Shown here: one piece after another, positions 19,575 through 26,993 of the stretch
Layout of the letters: every line of letters starts with the position of its first letter
Position numbering within the stretch: the stretch's first letter is position 1
Assembly (NCBI RefSeq): GCF_023502235.1
Contig: NZ_JAMFLY010000001.1
Location: forward strand, 372,001-436,000
Source of the DNA: Flagellimonas myxillae
GTDB taxonomy: Bacteria; Bacteroidota; Bacteroidia; Flavobacteriales; Flavobacteriaceae
Length of the DNA: 64,000 nucleotides
Direction: 5' to 3'
Notes under the pieces: model-generated
Database searches by the model: none
What the model was told of the DNA's origin: nothing
Seen by the model: the letters and a program-made list of their open reading frames with translations, nothing else
Program-made: the position numbers and the translations under genes

Positions 19575-19654
19575 AATCTTAAACATTAGGTGCCTCAATA
19601 CAGAAGCATTTATTTGTATTAAATTGAGATTGTTACAGTGAAAAAGGTTATTTA

Positions 19655-19682
19655 ACGGAGCGTTCTGCCAAACGCTCCGTTT
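19655..19682 (-). terminator. hairpin between amtB and the porin gene
   Basis: An 11-bp perfect stem (AACGGAGCGTT / AACGCTCCGTT) with a 6-nt loop sits about 10 nt after the amtB stop. On the minus strand it is followed by AAATAACCTTTTTC, a weak T-tract, so it may reduce rather than stop transcription into the porin gene or protect the upstream mRNA end. Confidence 0.6.
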
Positions 19683-19691
19683 CCTTTTATT

Positions 19692-20939
19692 TTAATGTTG
19701 GTTCATTCTAAAATCGGCATAGGCGTCCATACCGTGTTCGTGAATATCGAGTCCTTGAAGCTCTTCTTTTTCGGTTACCCTTATGCCAGCAAACTTCTTC
19801 ACCGCAAAGAGAATGATGAAGGCAGATAGGGGACAGAATAATGCCACCGAACCTACACCGGCCAATTGTACTAAAAACTGGTCGAATCCTGCTAGTTTTC
19901 CAAAAATACCTACGGCAAGGGTACCCCAAATACCGCAAATCAAGTGGACCGCTACTGCTCCTACCGGATCATCCAATTTTAGTCTATCTATCAAGGCGAC
20001 CCCGGCTACAATCACGATACCTGCGATCAAACCGATCAGCACTGCTTCGTTTGGTGACATTTGATCTGCGCCAGCCGTGATGCCCACCAATCCACCAAGT
20101 ATTCCGTTTAGGAACATAGTAAGGTCGTAGTTTTTATACGCCAAGAAAGAAGTTAGGAATGCGGACACTCCACCAGCGGCTGCTGCCAAAGATGTGGTTA
20201 CCAATACCAGAGAAGTCAATTCTGGATCGGCCGATAGTACAGACCCTCCATTAAATCCAAACCAACCCAACCATAGGATAAGTACACCGGCTGCTGCCAA
20301 TGGAAGATTGTGTCCTGGGATAGCCTTTGGTTTTCCATCTTCTCCAAACTTTCCGATTCTTGCACCAAGAAGGTAAATGGCGATCAAAGCTCCCCATCCT
20401 CCTACGGAATGCACCAATGTAGATCCGGCGAAATCATAGAAGCCCTCTGCTTCACCAAAAGAAAGTGTTGAAAGGAATCCACCTCCCCATTGCCAAGAAC
20501 CGACTATGGGATAAATGATGCCGACGTAAATGATGGTGAAAATCATAAATCCACCTAGTTTAACACGCTCCGCAACTGCACCGGAAACGATGGTTGCCGC
20601 AGTTGCAGCAAACATACCTTGGAAAAGGAAATCGGTCCACCAAGTGTAACCGCCGTCGGCGTAATCCGGGGTCATTCCCCCTTCAGGTGCTGCGATACCG
20701 GGATTAATTCCTGCAACAAATCCATTAAATTCTCCAGGGTACATTAAATTAAATCCAAATGCGTAGTACAATAGAAGACCTACACATATAATAAATACGT
20801 TCTTAAATAATATGTTTACCGTATTCTTTTGACGAGTGAGTCCAATCTCCAGAAAGGAGAATCCCAAGTGCATAAAAAACACCAGGGCGGTACAAATCAT
20901 CATCCATACGTTGTTAGCTGTAAATAATCCTGCGTCCAT
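19692..20939 (-). CDS. amtB: ammonium transporter
   Basis: 415-aa Amt/MEP/Rh channel that takes up ammonium across the inner membrane. About eleven helices are visible, with the two pore histidines in STLVHSVGGWGAL and VAVHLICGIWGTL, and conserved motifs GFNGGSVL and NGILGGLVGITAGAD. The C-terminal tail (EELQGLDIHEHGMDAY) is the segment that couples to PII. It lies 32 nt after the PII gene. Confidence 0.97.
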   Translation of the reverse strand: MDAGLFTANNVWMMICTALVFFMHLGFSFLEIGLTRQKNTVNILFKNVFIICVGLLLYYAFGFNLMYPGEFNGFVAGINPGIAAPEGGMTPDYADGGYTWWTDFLFQGMFAATAATIVSGAVAERVKLGGFMIFTIIYVGIIYPIVGSWQWGGGFLSTLSFGEAEGFYDFAGSTLVHSVGGWGALIAIYLLGARIGKFGEDGKPKAIPGHNLPLAAAGVLILWLGWFGFNGGSVLSADPELTSLVLVTTSLAAAAGGVSAFLTSFLAYKNYDLTMFLNGILGGLVGITAGADQMSPNEAVLIGLIAGIVIVAGVALIDRLKLDDPVGAVAVHLICGIWGTLAVGIFGKLAGFDQFLVQLAGVGSVALFCPLSAFIILFAVKKFAGIRVTEKEELQGLDIHEHGMDAYADFRMNQH

Positions 20940-20971
20940 AATCTTTAAATATTGTGAGTTAAGTGTTGTGG

Positions 20972-21310
20972 TTAGTTGATTCCGGCACTGCCGCTTTCCT
21001 TGGTTCTGATTCTGTAGGCTTCGATCATATCGGAAACGAAAATTTTACCATCGCCGACATTTCCTGTGGAAGCGGACTCGAGTAGTGTGTTTACCGTACG
21101 CTCCAAAAAGCTATCCGACACTACAATGACCAAGTACCTTCTTTGAATGTCCGAAGTGCTATAGGAAATTCCTCGATACACATGCCCTTGTTTTTCATTA
21201 CCCACTCCGGTTACATCCCAGTAACTGAAGAAGTTTACCTCGATTTCATGAAGTGCTTTTTTCACCTCATCAAACTTGGATTTTCTAATAATTGCCTCGA
21301 CTTTTTTCAT
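20972..21310 (-). CDS. glnK: PII-family nitrogen regulatory protein
   Basis: 112 aa. PII proteins bind ATP/ADP and 2-oxoglutarate and gate AmtB. The ATP-binding B-loop is TGNVGDGKIF and the C-terminal RIRT is present. The T-loop keeps the tyrosine in YRG but has diverged around it (EKQGHVYRGISYSTSD), one residue shorter than the enterobacterial form, so uridylylation is uncertain. Position upstream of amtB supports the GlnK role. Confidence 0.92.
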   Translation of the reverse strand: MKKVEAIIRKSKFDEVKKALHEIEVNFFSYWDVTGVGNEKQGHVYRGISYSTSDIQRRYLVIVVSDSFLERTVNTLLESASTGNVGDGKIFVSDMIEAYRIRTKESGSAGIN

Positions 21311-21403
21311 AATTAAGTAGTTAATTGATGGGTCAAATATATATCAACAGAAATATCACCTCCTAAAAAATAGGGGTGTAATCAATAATTTTTATGATAA
21401 AAA

Positions 21404-21432
21404 GAAAAACACCCCCTTAAAATTAGGGGTGT
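21404..21432 (-). terminator. intrinsic terminator downstream of crcB
   Basis: Stem ACACCCC / GGGGTGT (21409-21415 and 21426-21432); on the minus strand it is followed by TTTTTCTTTTT. It ends the crcB unit about 150 nt after its stop. A second GGGGTGT copy at 21373-21379 could pair with the same ACACCCC. Confidence 0.7.
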
Positions 21433-21578
21433 CATAAAAAAAATATAAAATTTTTGGAATCAGTATTGAAAAAAGGCACGGCTTTGGGCAGCAATAACCA
21501 TTATCCACATGATAATCATGGGATTTCAGCTAATTCCTAGTAGAAAAAATCAGAAGGAAATATATATAGGTATGAAAA

Positions 21579-21953
21579 TCAGTCGCCCAGTTTGGACAAC
21601 CATATTCCTAGGGCAACAGCAAGTATGCCTACCACCACACTAGAGATGGTATAGATGGAGAAGTGGAGCAGCTCACTGTTTTTGAGTAAACTGTGCTTTT
21701 CAAAGGCGAATGCAGAAAAAGTAGTGAAGCCACCGCAAAAACCAGTGGCCAAAAAGATGGTGGTGTTACCTGAGAACACATTGTTCTTGGTAGAAATTCC
21801 TAGAATGATGCCAATAAGCAGACAGCCAACAATGTTGACTAAAAAGGTGCCTAGGAAAAAATTTTGAAGTACAATGTTCAGGGGCTTGGAAATCAGGTAT
21901 CGCAATGCGCTGCCTAGACCCCCTCCCAAAAAAACAAGAAGTACCTGTTTCAT
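21579..21953 (-). CDS. crcB: fluoride exporter CrcB/Fluc
   Basis: 124-aa fluoride channel/exporter, working as a dual-topology homodimer in the inner membrane. Four helices are visible, with the family motifs GGGLGSALRY near the start and GFCGGFTTFSAFAFE (about 72-86), which lines the pore. It is 16 nt downstream of the tiny membrane protein gene and probably co-transcribed. No fluoride riboswitch consensus is seen in the leader. Confidence 0.95.
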   Translation of the reverse strand: MKQVLLVFLGGGLGSALRYLISKPLNIVLQNFFLGTFLVNIVGCLLIGIILGISTKNNVFSGNTTIFLATGFCGGFTTFSAFAFEKHSLLKNSELLHFSIYTISSVVVGILAVALGIWLSKLGD

Positions 21954-21969
21954 ACCTTAAAGGTACAAA

Positions 21970-22149
21970 CTATACAGCTTTCTTGTATTCGTTCTCGGAC
22001 TGATCGCGGGGGAGGATTTTTTTGATCGTGGAATCCGAAACTTTCTGAATGGGTTTTCTAAAGCTTCCGCCGGAACCATTTACGCTAAATACTAAAAGTA
22101 TGGCGTTAACGGCTAGTAAAATAAATAAGAGGCTGAAAAATGTGATCAT
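21970..22149 (-). CDS. one-helix membrane protein (about 59 aa), paralogue of the peptides at 41.7-41.9 kb
   Basis: A single membrane helix followed by a basic, polar tail (FRKPIQKVSDSTIKKILPRD). The first 26 residues from ATG 22149 align without gaps to the two tiny proteins at 41666 and 41823: TFF at 3-5, LLA at 11-13, N at 15, LL at 18-19, SVN at 22-24, S at 26. This favours 22149 over the upstream in-frame ATG at 22161. The conserved Asn sits mid-helix. It lies 16 nt before crcB. A -7 box is at 22175-22182. Role unknown. Confidence 0.7.
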   Translation of the reverse strand: MITFFSLLFILLAVNAILLVFSVNGSGGSFRKPIQKVSDSTIKKILPRDQSENEYKKAV

Positions 22150-22174
22150 TTGTTTATGCAAATCAGATGCAATA

Positions 22175-22182
22175 CAAAAGTA
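22175..22182 (-). promoter_or_regulatory. -7 promoter box for the tiny membrane gene and crcB
   Basis: TACTTTTG on the minus strand matches TAnnTTTG. No TTG is seen at -33; instead a perfect inverted repeat (22192-22211) covers that position. Confidence 0.5.
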
Positions 22183-22191
22183 CGTCTTTTC

Positions 22192-22211
22192 CTATAGCGA
22201 TGATGCTATAG
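22192..22211. promoter_or_regulatory. inverted repeat, possible operator
   Basis: CTATAGC - 6 nt - GCTATAG, a perfect 7-bp inverted repeat placed over the -33 position of the promoter for the tiny membrane gene. Candidate binding site for a regulator, or an RNA hairpin if transcribed. Confidence 0.4.
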
Positions 22212-22263
22212 TCTGATTAAAGTTGTAAACATCCACATTTTTGTTGTGTAATCAATAAGATTG

Positions 22264-22452
22264 TTAATTTTTGAGAAAATATTTGATCATAAACAGGATA
22301 ATTATGAAAAGTACAAACGAGATCAACACCCATTGAACACCCTTGTAATTCTTTTTGTGCCAAGACTTATCCTTTTTATAGGTTAGCGTAATCACGATCA
22401 CAAATGCGATAAAAAAAAGGGCGGCAAAAATTAGTTGTCCGGTGCTGAACAT
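22264..22452 (-). CDS. small two-helix membrane protein (62 aa)
   Basis: Two hydrophobic segments (about 7-26 and 42-60) flank a basic, aromatic loop (KKDKSWHKKNYKG). The N-terminus is probably outside. I do not recognise a family. It diverges from the MazG-like gene and lies about 100 nt upstream of the crcB unit on the same strand. Confidence 0.6.
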   Translation of the reverse strand: MFSTGQLIFAALFFIAFVIVITLTYKKDKSWHKKNYKGVQWVLISFVLFIIILFMIKYFLKN

Positions 22453-22490
22453 ATTTTCTATTTTTATGCAAAGCTAAATCAAAAGAAGCA

Positions 22491-22877
22491 ATGCAAAGTA
22501 AAATTAAAGCTGTGGAATTGTTCCATAATTCGTTCGGTCTTGGGGTGAAACAAAAACCCCAGGCAAATCTTGGAGCGGAAAAGAACCGGTTGCGGTTCAA
22601 TCTAATGGACGAGGAGAACAAGGAATATTTGGAAGCAGCAAACGAGGGTGATTTAATCGAGGTCGCCGATGCCTTGGGCGATATGCTCTACATTCTGTGC
22701 GGAACCATTTTGGAACACGGAATGCAGTACAAGATAGAAGAGGTTTTTAACGAGATCCAACGGAGCAATATGAGCAAATTGGGCGAAGATGGAAAACCTA
22801 TATATCGGGAAGATGGAAAGGTGCTCAAGGGTCCTAACTATTTTAAACCCAATATTGAAGAAATTCTAAACAATTAA
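22491..22877 (+). CDS. MazG-like nucleotide pyrophosphohydrolase
   Basis: 128-aa all-alpha NTP pyrophosphatase-like protein. The metal-binding pattern is seen as EENKEYLEA (41-49) and EVADALGDMLY (about 57-67), the E-x2-E and E-x2-D motifs of the superfamily. It probably hydrolyses a nucleoside triphosphate, but the substrate is unknown. It ends at a strong bidirectional terminator shared with ilvE. Confidence 0.82.
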   Translation: MQSKIKAVELFHNSFGLGVKQKPQANLGAEKNRLRFNLMDEENKEYLEAANEGDLIEVADALGDMLYILCGTILEHGMQYKIEEVFNEIQRSNMSKLGEDGKPIYREDGKVLKGPNYFKPNIEEILNN

Positions 22878-22906
22878 AAAAAGCGCCGAAAGGCGCTTTT
22901 CTTTTT
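22876..22906. terminator. bidirectional intrinsic terminator
   Basis: AAAAGCGCC-GAAA-GGCGCTTTT, with a stable GAAA tetraloop and T-runs on both strands; serves the MazG-like gene (+) and ilvE (-). Confidence 0.92.
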
Positions 22907-23972
22907 AGTTTACTGGATATCTCCAGCCAAATTTGTCATCGGAACGGTTGTATTGTACATCCGTGATATATTTCTTGAGCCTATCGGCATAGCTATCCTC
23001 CAATTCTGGAAGTTCATAATCGGTTCCCTTGTGTCCGAATGCCGCGATTGGGGAAACCACGGCTGCGGTACCCGCGCCAAACATTTCCTTAAGACTGCCG
23101 TTGTTGGCGGCCTCCACCACTTCGGATACTGAAATTTTGCGAACCTCGGTTGATATGCCTTGATCTTCGGCAATTTGCAGGATACTTTTTCGGGTGATAC
23201 CATCCAAAATACGGTCGCTGGTCGGGCCGGTGATCAAAGTATCGTTAATACGAACGAAGATGTTCATGGCGCCTGCTTCCTCGATATACTCGTGAGTGTT
23301 ATCGTCGGTCCAGATCACCTGGTGATATCCCTTTTCTATGGCCAATTGGGTAGGGTAAAACTGACCGGCATAATTCCCGCCCGCCTTGGCATATCCAACC
23401 CCTCCGTTGGCCGCCCGTGAGTAATTCTCTTCAATAAGTACTCTTACTTTTCCAGAAAAATAGGCACCGGAAGGAGCGCAGGCAATTATGAATTTATACT
23501 CATCCGCCGGGGAGGCGTGGAACCCGTTTCCTGAAGCCAGGATAAAGGGCCTGATATACAATGAGCTCCCGGGGTTTTGCGGAATCCAGTCCTTCTCTAC
23601 CTGCAATAGGGTAGTTAGGCCATCCATAAAATGGGATTCCGGCAATTCTGGAATCGCCAATCTCTTGGCCGACTTGTTGAATCGTTTAAAGTTCTCCAAA
23701 GGTCTGAACAACCAAGCTTTTCCATTTTCGTCCTTGTAGGCCTTCATTCCTTCGAAAATGGACTGGCCATAGTGAAAAATTTTGGCAGATGGGTCCAGAC
23801 TAATTGGCTGATATGGAACCACCTTTGGTGTTTGCCATGCCCCATCCACATAGTCGCAGACTAGCATGTGGTCCGTATAGACACTTCCAAAGGAAAGGTT
23901 GTCAAAATCAACATCGTTAATTTTGGAAGTGATAGCTTTTTCCACAAAAATGTTGTTTACCATTGTATCCAT
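22905..23972 (-). CDS. ilvE: branched-chain amino acid aminotransferase
   Basis: 355-aa PLP-dependent fold-IV aminotransferase that interconverts Leu/Ile/Val and their 2-oxo acids with glutamate/2-oxoglutarate. Motifs include FEGMKAYKDENGKAWLFRP (short blocks FEGMKAY and LFRP), the catalytic-Lys region KAGGNYAG, and EEAGAMNIFV. Length fits the larger eukaryote-like type 2 subfamily. It is a single gene, not in the ilv biosynthetic operon, so it may serve both synthesis and breakdown. Confidence 0.96.
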   Translation of the reverse strand: MDTMVNNIFVEKAITSKINDVDFDNLSFGSVYTDHMLVCDYVDGAWQTPKVVPYQPISLDPSAKIFHYGQSIFEGMKAYKDENGKAWLFRPLENFKRFNKSAKRLAIPELPESHFMDGLTTLLQVEKDWIPQNPGSSLYIRPFILASGNGFHASPADEYKFIIACAPSGAYFSGKVRVLIEENYSRAANGGVGYAKAGGNYAGQFYPTQLAIEKGYHQVIWTDDNTHEYIEEAGAMNIFVRINDTLITGPTSDRILDGITRKSILQIAEDQGISTEVRKISVSEVVEAANNGSLKEMFGAGTAAVVSPIAAFGHKGTDYELPELEDSYADRLKKYITDVQYNRSDDKFGWRYPVN

Positions 23973-24078
23973 AACTTTACCAATTAGACCCTAAAATTAG
24001 CCATTTATTGTTAGTTTTGGTACAATGCCTTTTTCTAATTATCATCCTTTGTTAGGGTGGGTACAAAACTTATAGATT

Positions 24079-24543
24079 ATGAGTTTTTTTAACAAATTCA
24101 CTACAATTTTAGCAATGTTTTTTTGGGTTTCGTTGAGTGCCCAAGAATCTCAGAAGGGGATTTTCTATGGAAAAGAATTTGATATTCAGCCAAAAGCTTC
24201 AATTTCCAATATTCAAGAGGACATAAGTGTTGATGAAGTAGTACAAACCCAATTGAAGGGGAGGATTAAGGAAGTCTGCCAAGCAAAAGGTTGCTGGATG
24301 AATGTTACCCTTGACAATCAAGTGGTGGTATTTGTAAGGTTTAAGGATTATGGTTTTTTCGTGCCCACTGATTCAGCGAACCATGATGTTGTCCTAAATG
24401 GTGTTGTTTTTATGGAGGAAATATCGATCGAAGACCAAAAGCATTATGCAAAAGATCGCGGCGATTCCCCTGAGGAAATTGCCAAAATAACCAAGCCAAT
24501 GCGCCAATTGCGTTTTGAAGCTGAGGGAGTTTTAATCCACTGA
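24079..24543 (+). CDS. secreted DUF4920 protein
   Basis: 154 aa with a signal peptide (cut near LSAQ) and a DUF4920 core: VCQAKGCWMNV, a Cys pair that could bind a metal, then VFVRFKDYGFFVPTD and the GVVFMEE strand. Function is unknown. It lies 5 nt before mnmD, whose TTG start probably depends on coupling to this gene. Confidence 0.88.
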   Translation: MSFFNKFTTILAMFFWVSLSAQESQKGIFYGKEFDIQPKASISNIQEDISVDEVVQTQLKGRIKEVCQAKGCWMNVTLDNQVVVFVRFKDYGFFVPTDSANHDVVLNGVVFMEEISIEDQKHYAKDRGDSPEEIAKITKPMRQLRFEAEGVLIH

Positions 24544-24548
24544 TAAAG

Positions 24549-25211
24549 TTGAAGCGCCGTATTATCAAGACTGCAGATGGCTCCAAAACCATCCAAATCG
24601 AGGATTGGAACGAACAGTATCATTCCAAGCATGGTGCCGTTCAAGAAGCCTATCACGTTTTTATCGAGCACGGATTGCGAATGTTCGACACGCCCAAACT
24701 GAACATTCTTGAAATTGGCTTTGGCACTGGATTGAATGCCCTGATTACCCTAATGGAATCACAAACACGCAACCAAAAAATTAGCTATGTGGGGGTTGAG
24801 GCGTATCCCGTTTCTACAGAAGAGGTTGAGGCCTTGGGGTATTGCGCTCAATTGGATGCCGACATTTTTGAACCTGCCTTTAAAAGGATGCATTCCTCTC
24901 CCTGGGAAGAACAAATTGCCATAACAGAACATTTTCAACTACTAAAGCAACAAAAGGATTTCAAGGAGATTGTTGACTCCAATATGTTCAACCTTATCTA
25001 CTTTGATGCTTTTGGGGCGCGAGTACAGCCCGAACTTTGGACAGAGGATATCTTTTCCAAAATGTCTGAGGCATTAATGCCCGAAGGGATTTTGGTTACC
25101 TATGCCGCCAAAGGCAGCGTGAGAAGGGCTTTGCAAGCAGTTGGGTTTATCGTGGAACGGTTGCCCGGCCCTCCCGGAAAAAGGGAAATGCTCAGGGGCA
25201 CCAAAAAATAA
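24549..25211 (+). CDS. mnmD: tRNA 5-methylaminomethyl-2-thiouridine methyltransferase (stand-alone)
   Basis: 220-aa stand-alone MnmD domain that methylates the wobble uridine side chain, using SAM. The SAM motif is ILEIGFGTGLNAL (about 54-66). NEQYHSKHGA near residue 22 and the YFDAFGARVQPELW block are hallmarks of the family (DUF752). It starts with TTG, the only codon that fits the conserved N-terminus, 5 nt after DUF4920. The FAD-dependent MnmC partner domain is not fused. Confidence 0.9.
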   Translation: MKRRIIKTADGSKTIQIEDWNEQYHSKHGAVQEAYHVFIEHGLRMFDTPKLNILEIGFGTGLNALITLMESQTRNQKISYVGVEAYPVSTEEVEALGYCAQLDADIFEPAFKRMHSSPWEEQIAITEHFQLLKQQKDFKEIVDSNMFNLIYFDAFGARVQPELWTEDIFSKMSEALMPEGILVTYAAKGSVRRALQAVGFIVERLPGPPGKREMLRGTKK

Positions 25212-25303
25212 TCTTGATGTATTCGGAATCCAACGGATTCGTTAGGGTTAAACAATTCTGTTAAACCTACATTAATACCGAAATAACCACCTGTTAAAAC
25301 GAC

Positions 25304-25311
25304 TAACTTTG
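25304..25311 (+). promoter_or_regulatory. -7 promoter box for the TIGR01777 gene
   Basis: TAACTTTG matches TAnnTTTG, 15 nt before the ATG at 25327. No clear -33 TTG is seen. Confidence 0.45.
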
Positions 25312-25326
25312 CACTAAATTAAAGGT

Positions 25327-26265
25327 ATGAAGGTGCTGATTACGGGAGCAACAGGATTGGTAGGGCAAGAGATTGTCAAAGTTTTGAATTCTGAAGGTGC
25401 AACAGTCCATTATTTGACCCGAAACAAAAAGAAAATTAGTACTTCGGACAACTACAAGGGTTTTTATTGGGATCCCTCGAAAAGGGAATTGGACGTACGA
25501 AGCCTGGACGGGGTTTCGGCCATCATCAACCTAGCTGGTAGCAGTATAGCCAACAGATGGACAAAATCACATAAAGCCAGGGTACTGGAAAGTAGGGTGA
25601 ACAGCTTGTTGACCCTTAAAAAAGCATTGGAAAAGGTTAATGTGTCGCACATCAAATCCTTTGTGTCCGCTTCCGCCATCGGTATTTACCCCCATTCGTT
25701 AACCAAGCTGTACAATGAAAATGAGGAAGGTGTGGACAAGAGTTTTTTAGGTGACGTGGTTGCGCAATGGGAGGATACTGCAAAGGGTTTTAAGGATTTT
25801 GGTTTCAATGTCTCCCTGGTGAGAATAGGAATTGTGCTGTCCAATCAAGGAGGTGCGCTCCCCAAAATGGCAAGACCCATCAAAAATTATGCGGGTGCCG
25901 CCTTTGGTAGTGGGGAACAATGGCAATCGTGGATACACATTACCGATTTGGCCCAGATGTTTGTTTATATCGTTACCCAAAACCTTAAGGGAACCTTTAA
26001 TGGAGTGGCACCAAATCCAGTGACCCAATCCAAAATGACCAAAATCTTGGCCAACGTGCTACAAAGACCTCTTTGGTTGCCTAATATCCCAAAATTTATA
26101 ATGAAGGGACTGCTGGGGGAGATGTCGTATTTATTGTTTTCCAGCCAACGGGTCAGCAGTAAACGCATAGAGAAAAAAGGGTTTGTTTTCACCTATTCCA
26201 ATTTAGAACCTGCCTTGATCAATCTCTACGAAAAAAGGGAGGTAAAATCCACTGATACCCCATAA
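25327..26265 (+). CDS. TIGR01777 family NAD(P)-binding epimerase-like protein
   Basis: 312-aa SDR-type Rossmann protein (YfcH/SulA-like family). The N-terminal nucleotide motif is GATGLVGQE (7-15), followed by AIINLAGSSIANRWT, SASAIGIYP and the family's C-terminal DUF1731 region (about 255-300). Substrate unknown. It is a single gene. Confidence 0.9.
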   Translation: MKVLITGATGLVGQEIVKVLNSEGATVHYLTRNKKKISTSDNYKGFYWDPSKRELDVRSLDGVSAIINLAGSSIANRWTKSHKARVLESRVNSLLTLKKALEKVNVSHIKSFVSASAIGIYPHSLTKLYNENEEGVDKSFLGDVVAQWEDTAKGFKDFGFNVSLVRIGIVLSNQGGALPKMARPIKNYAGAAFGSGEQWQSWIHITDLAQMFVYIVTQNLKGTFNGVAPNPVTQSKMTKILANVLQRPLWLPNIPKFIMKGLLGEMSYLLFSSQRVSSKRIEKKGFVFTYSNLEPALINLYEKREVKSTDTP

Positions 26266-26350
26266 AGTTTTCTCGGAAACACCCTTGTAATCTTCTTTCT
26301 TAATTAGGATTCCCGCCTTTGGCGGATTTTTTAGTGTTTTCTTGTGACAT

Positions 26351-26383
26351 TTTGACATTTTTGGACAAATGGCAGTACTTTTG
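26351..26383 (+). promoter_or_regulatory. grpE-dnaJ promoter
   Basis: TTTG (26351-26354), a 21-nt spacer and TACTTTTG (26376-26383) match the Bacteroidota housekeeping promoter well. It places transcription after the ATG at 26319, supporting 26415 as the grpE start. Confidence 0.7.
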
Positions 26384-26414
26384 CCACTTCAAAAAAGGAA
26401 AAAACAAAGCGTAT

Positions 26415-26987
26415 ATGAGCAAGAAGAGTAAGGTTGAGGAGATAGAGGGGGAATTGAATGAATCCCAAATAGCCGAAAATCCTGAACTGAACCAAGAAAA
26501 TAAGGATGGAGCAAACGAAGCTGAATCTGGGAATTTATCCGAGGAAGACCAATTGCGCGAGGAACTGGCCAAGGAAAAGGACAAGTTTCTAAGGTTATTC
26601 GCAGAGTTTGAGAACTTCAAAAAAAGGACTTCCAAAGAACGCATGGATCTGTTCAAGACTGCCGGTCAGGAGGTCATGGTTTCCCTATTACCCGTTTTGG
26701 ACGATTTTGACCGTGCCATGAAGGAATTGTCAAAATCCGAGGACAAGGAAATGTTCAAAGGAGTGGAGCTCATCAACAATAAATTCAAAGAAACCCTTAA
26801 GGCAAAGGGATTGGAGCAGATAGAAGTTGGCGAGGGTGATGTGTTTGATGCCGAAGTGCACGATGCAATTACCCAGATTCCAGCACCCAATAAAAAATTG
26901 AAAGGAAAAATAATCGATGTGGTTGAGAAGGGCTTTAAACTTGGAGAACGCATCATCCGTCACCCCAAAGTGGTTGTGGGCAACTAA
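26415..26987 (+). CDS. grpE: nucleotide exchange factor GrpE
   Basis: 190 aa from ATG 26415; the longer frame from 26319 starts upstream of the promoter. GrpE releases ADP from DnaK. It has an acidic, disordered N-terminus, a long coiled helix (about 45-90; EFENFKKRTSKERMDLFK in part), and the C-terminal beta domain ending ERIIRHPKVVVG. It is 6 nt before dnaJ, a standard chaperone operon without dnaK. Confidence 0.95.
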   Translation: MSKKSKVEEIEGELNESQIAENPELNQENKDGANEAESGNLSEEDQLREELAKEKDKFLRLFAEFENFKKRTSKERMDLFKTAGQEVMVSLLPVLDDFDRAMKELSKSEDKEMFKGVELINNKFKETLKAKGLEQIEVGEGDVFDAEVHDAITQIPAPNKKLKGKIIDVVEKGFKLGERIIRHPKVVVGN

Positions 26988-26993
26988 AATATT

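Noticed and set aside
21475..21492. sigma-54-like GG-n10 element near the PII/amtB region
   Set aside because: The downstream half is GG rather than GC and it faces a strand with no nearby gene.
21954..22263. Fluoride riboswitch upstream of crcB
   Set aside because: No conserved GG-GAUGG/ACCGCC-type core was found; the only structure is a plain inverted repeat.
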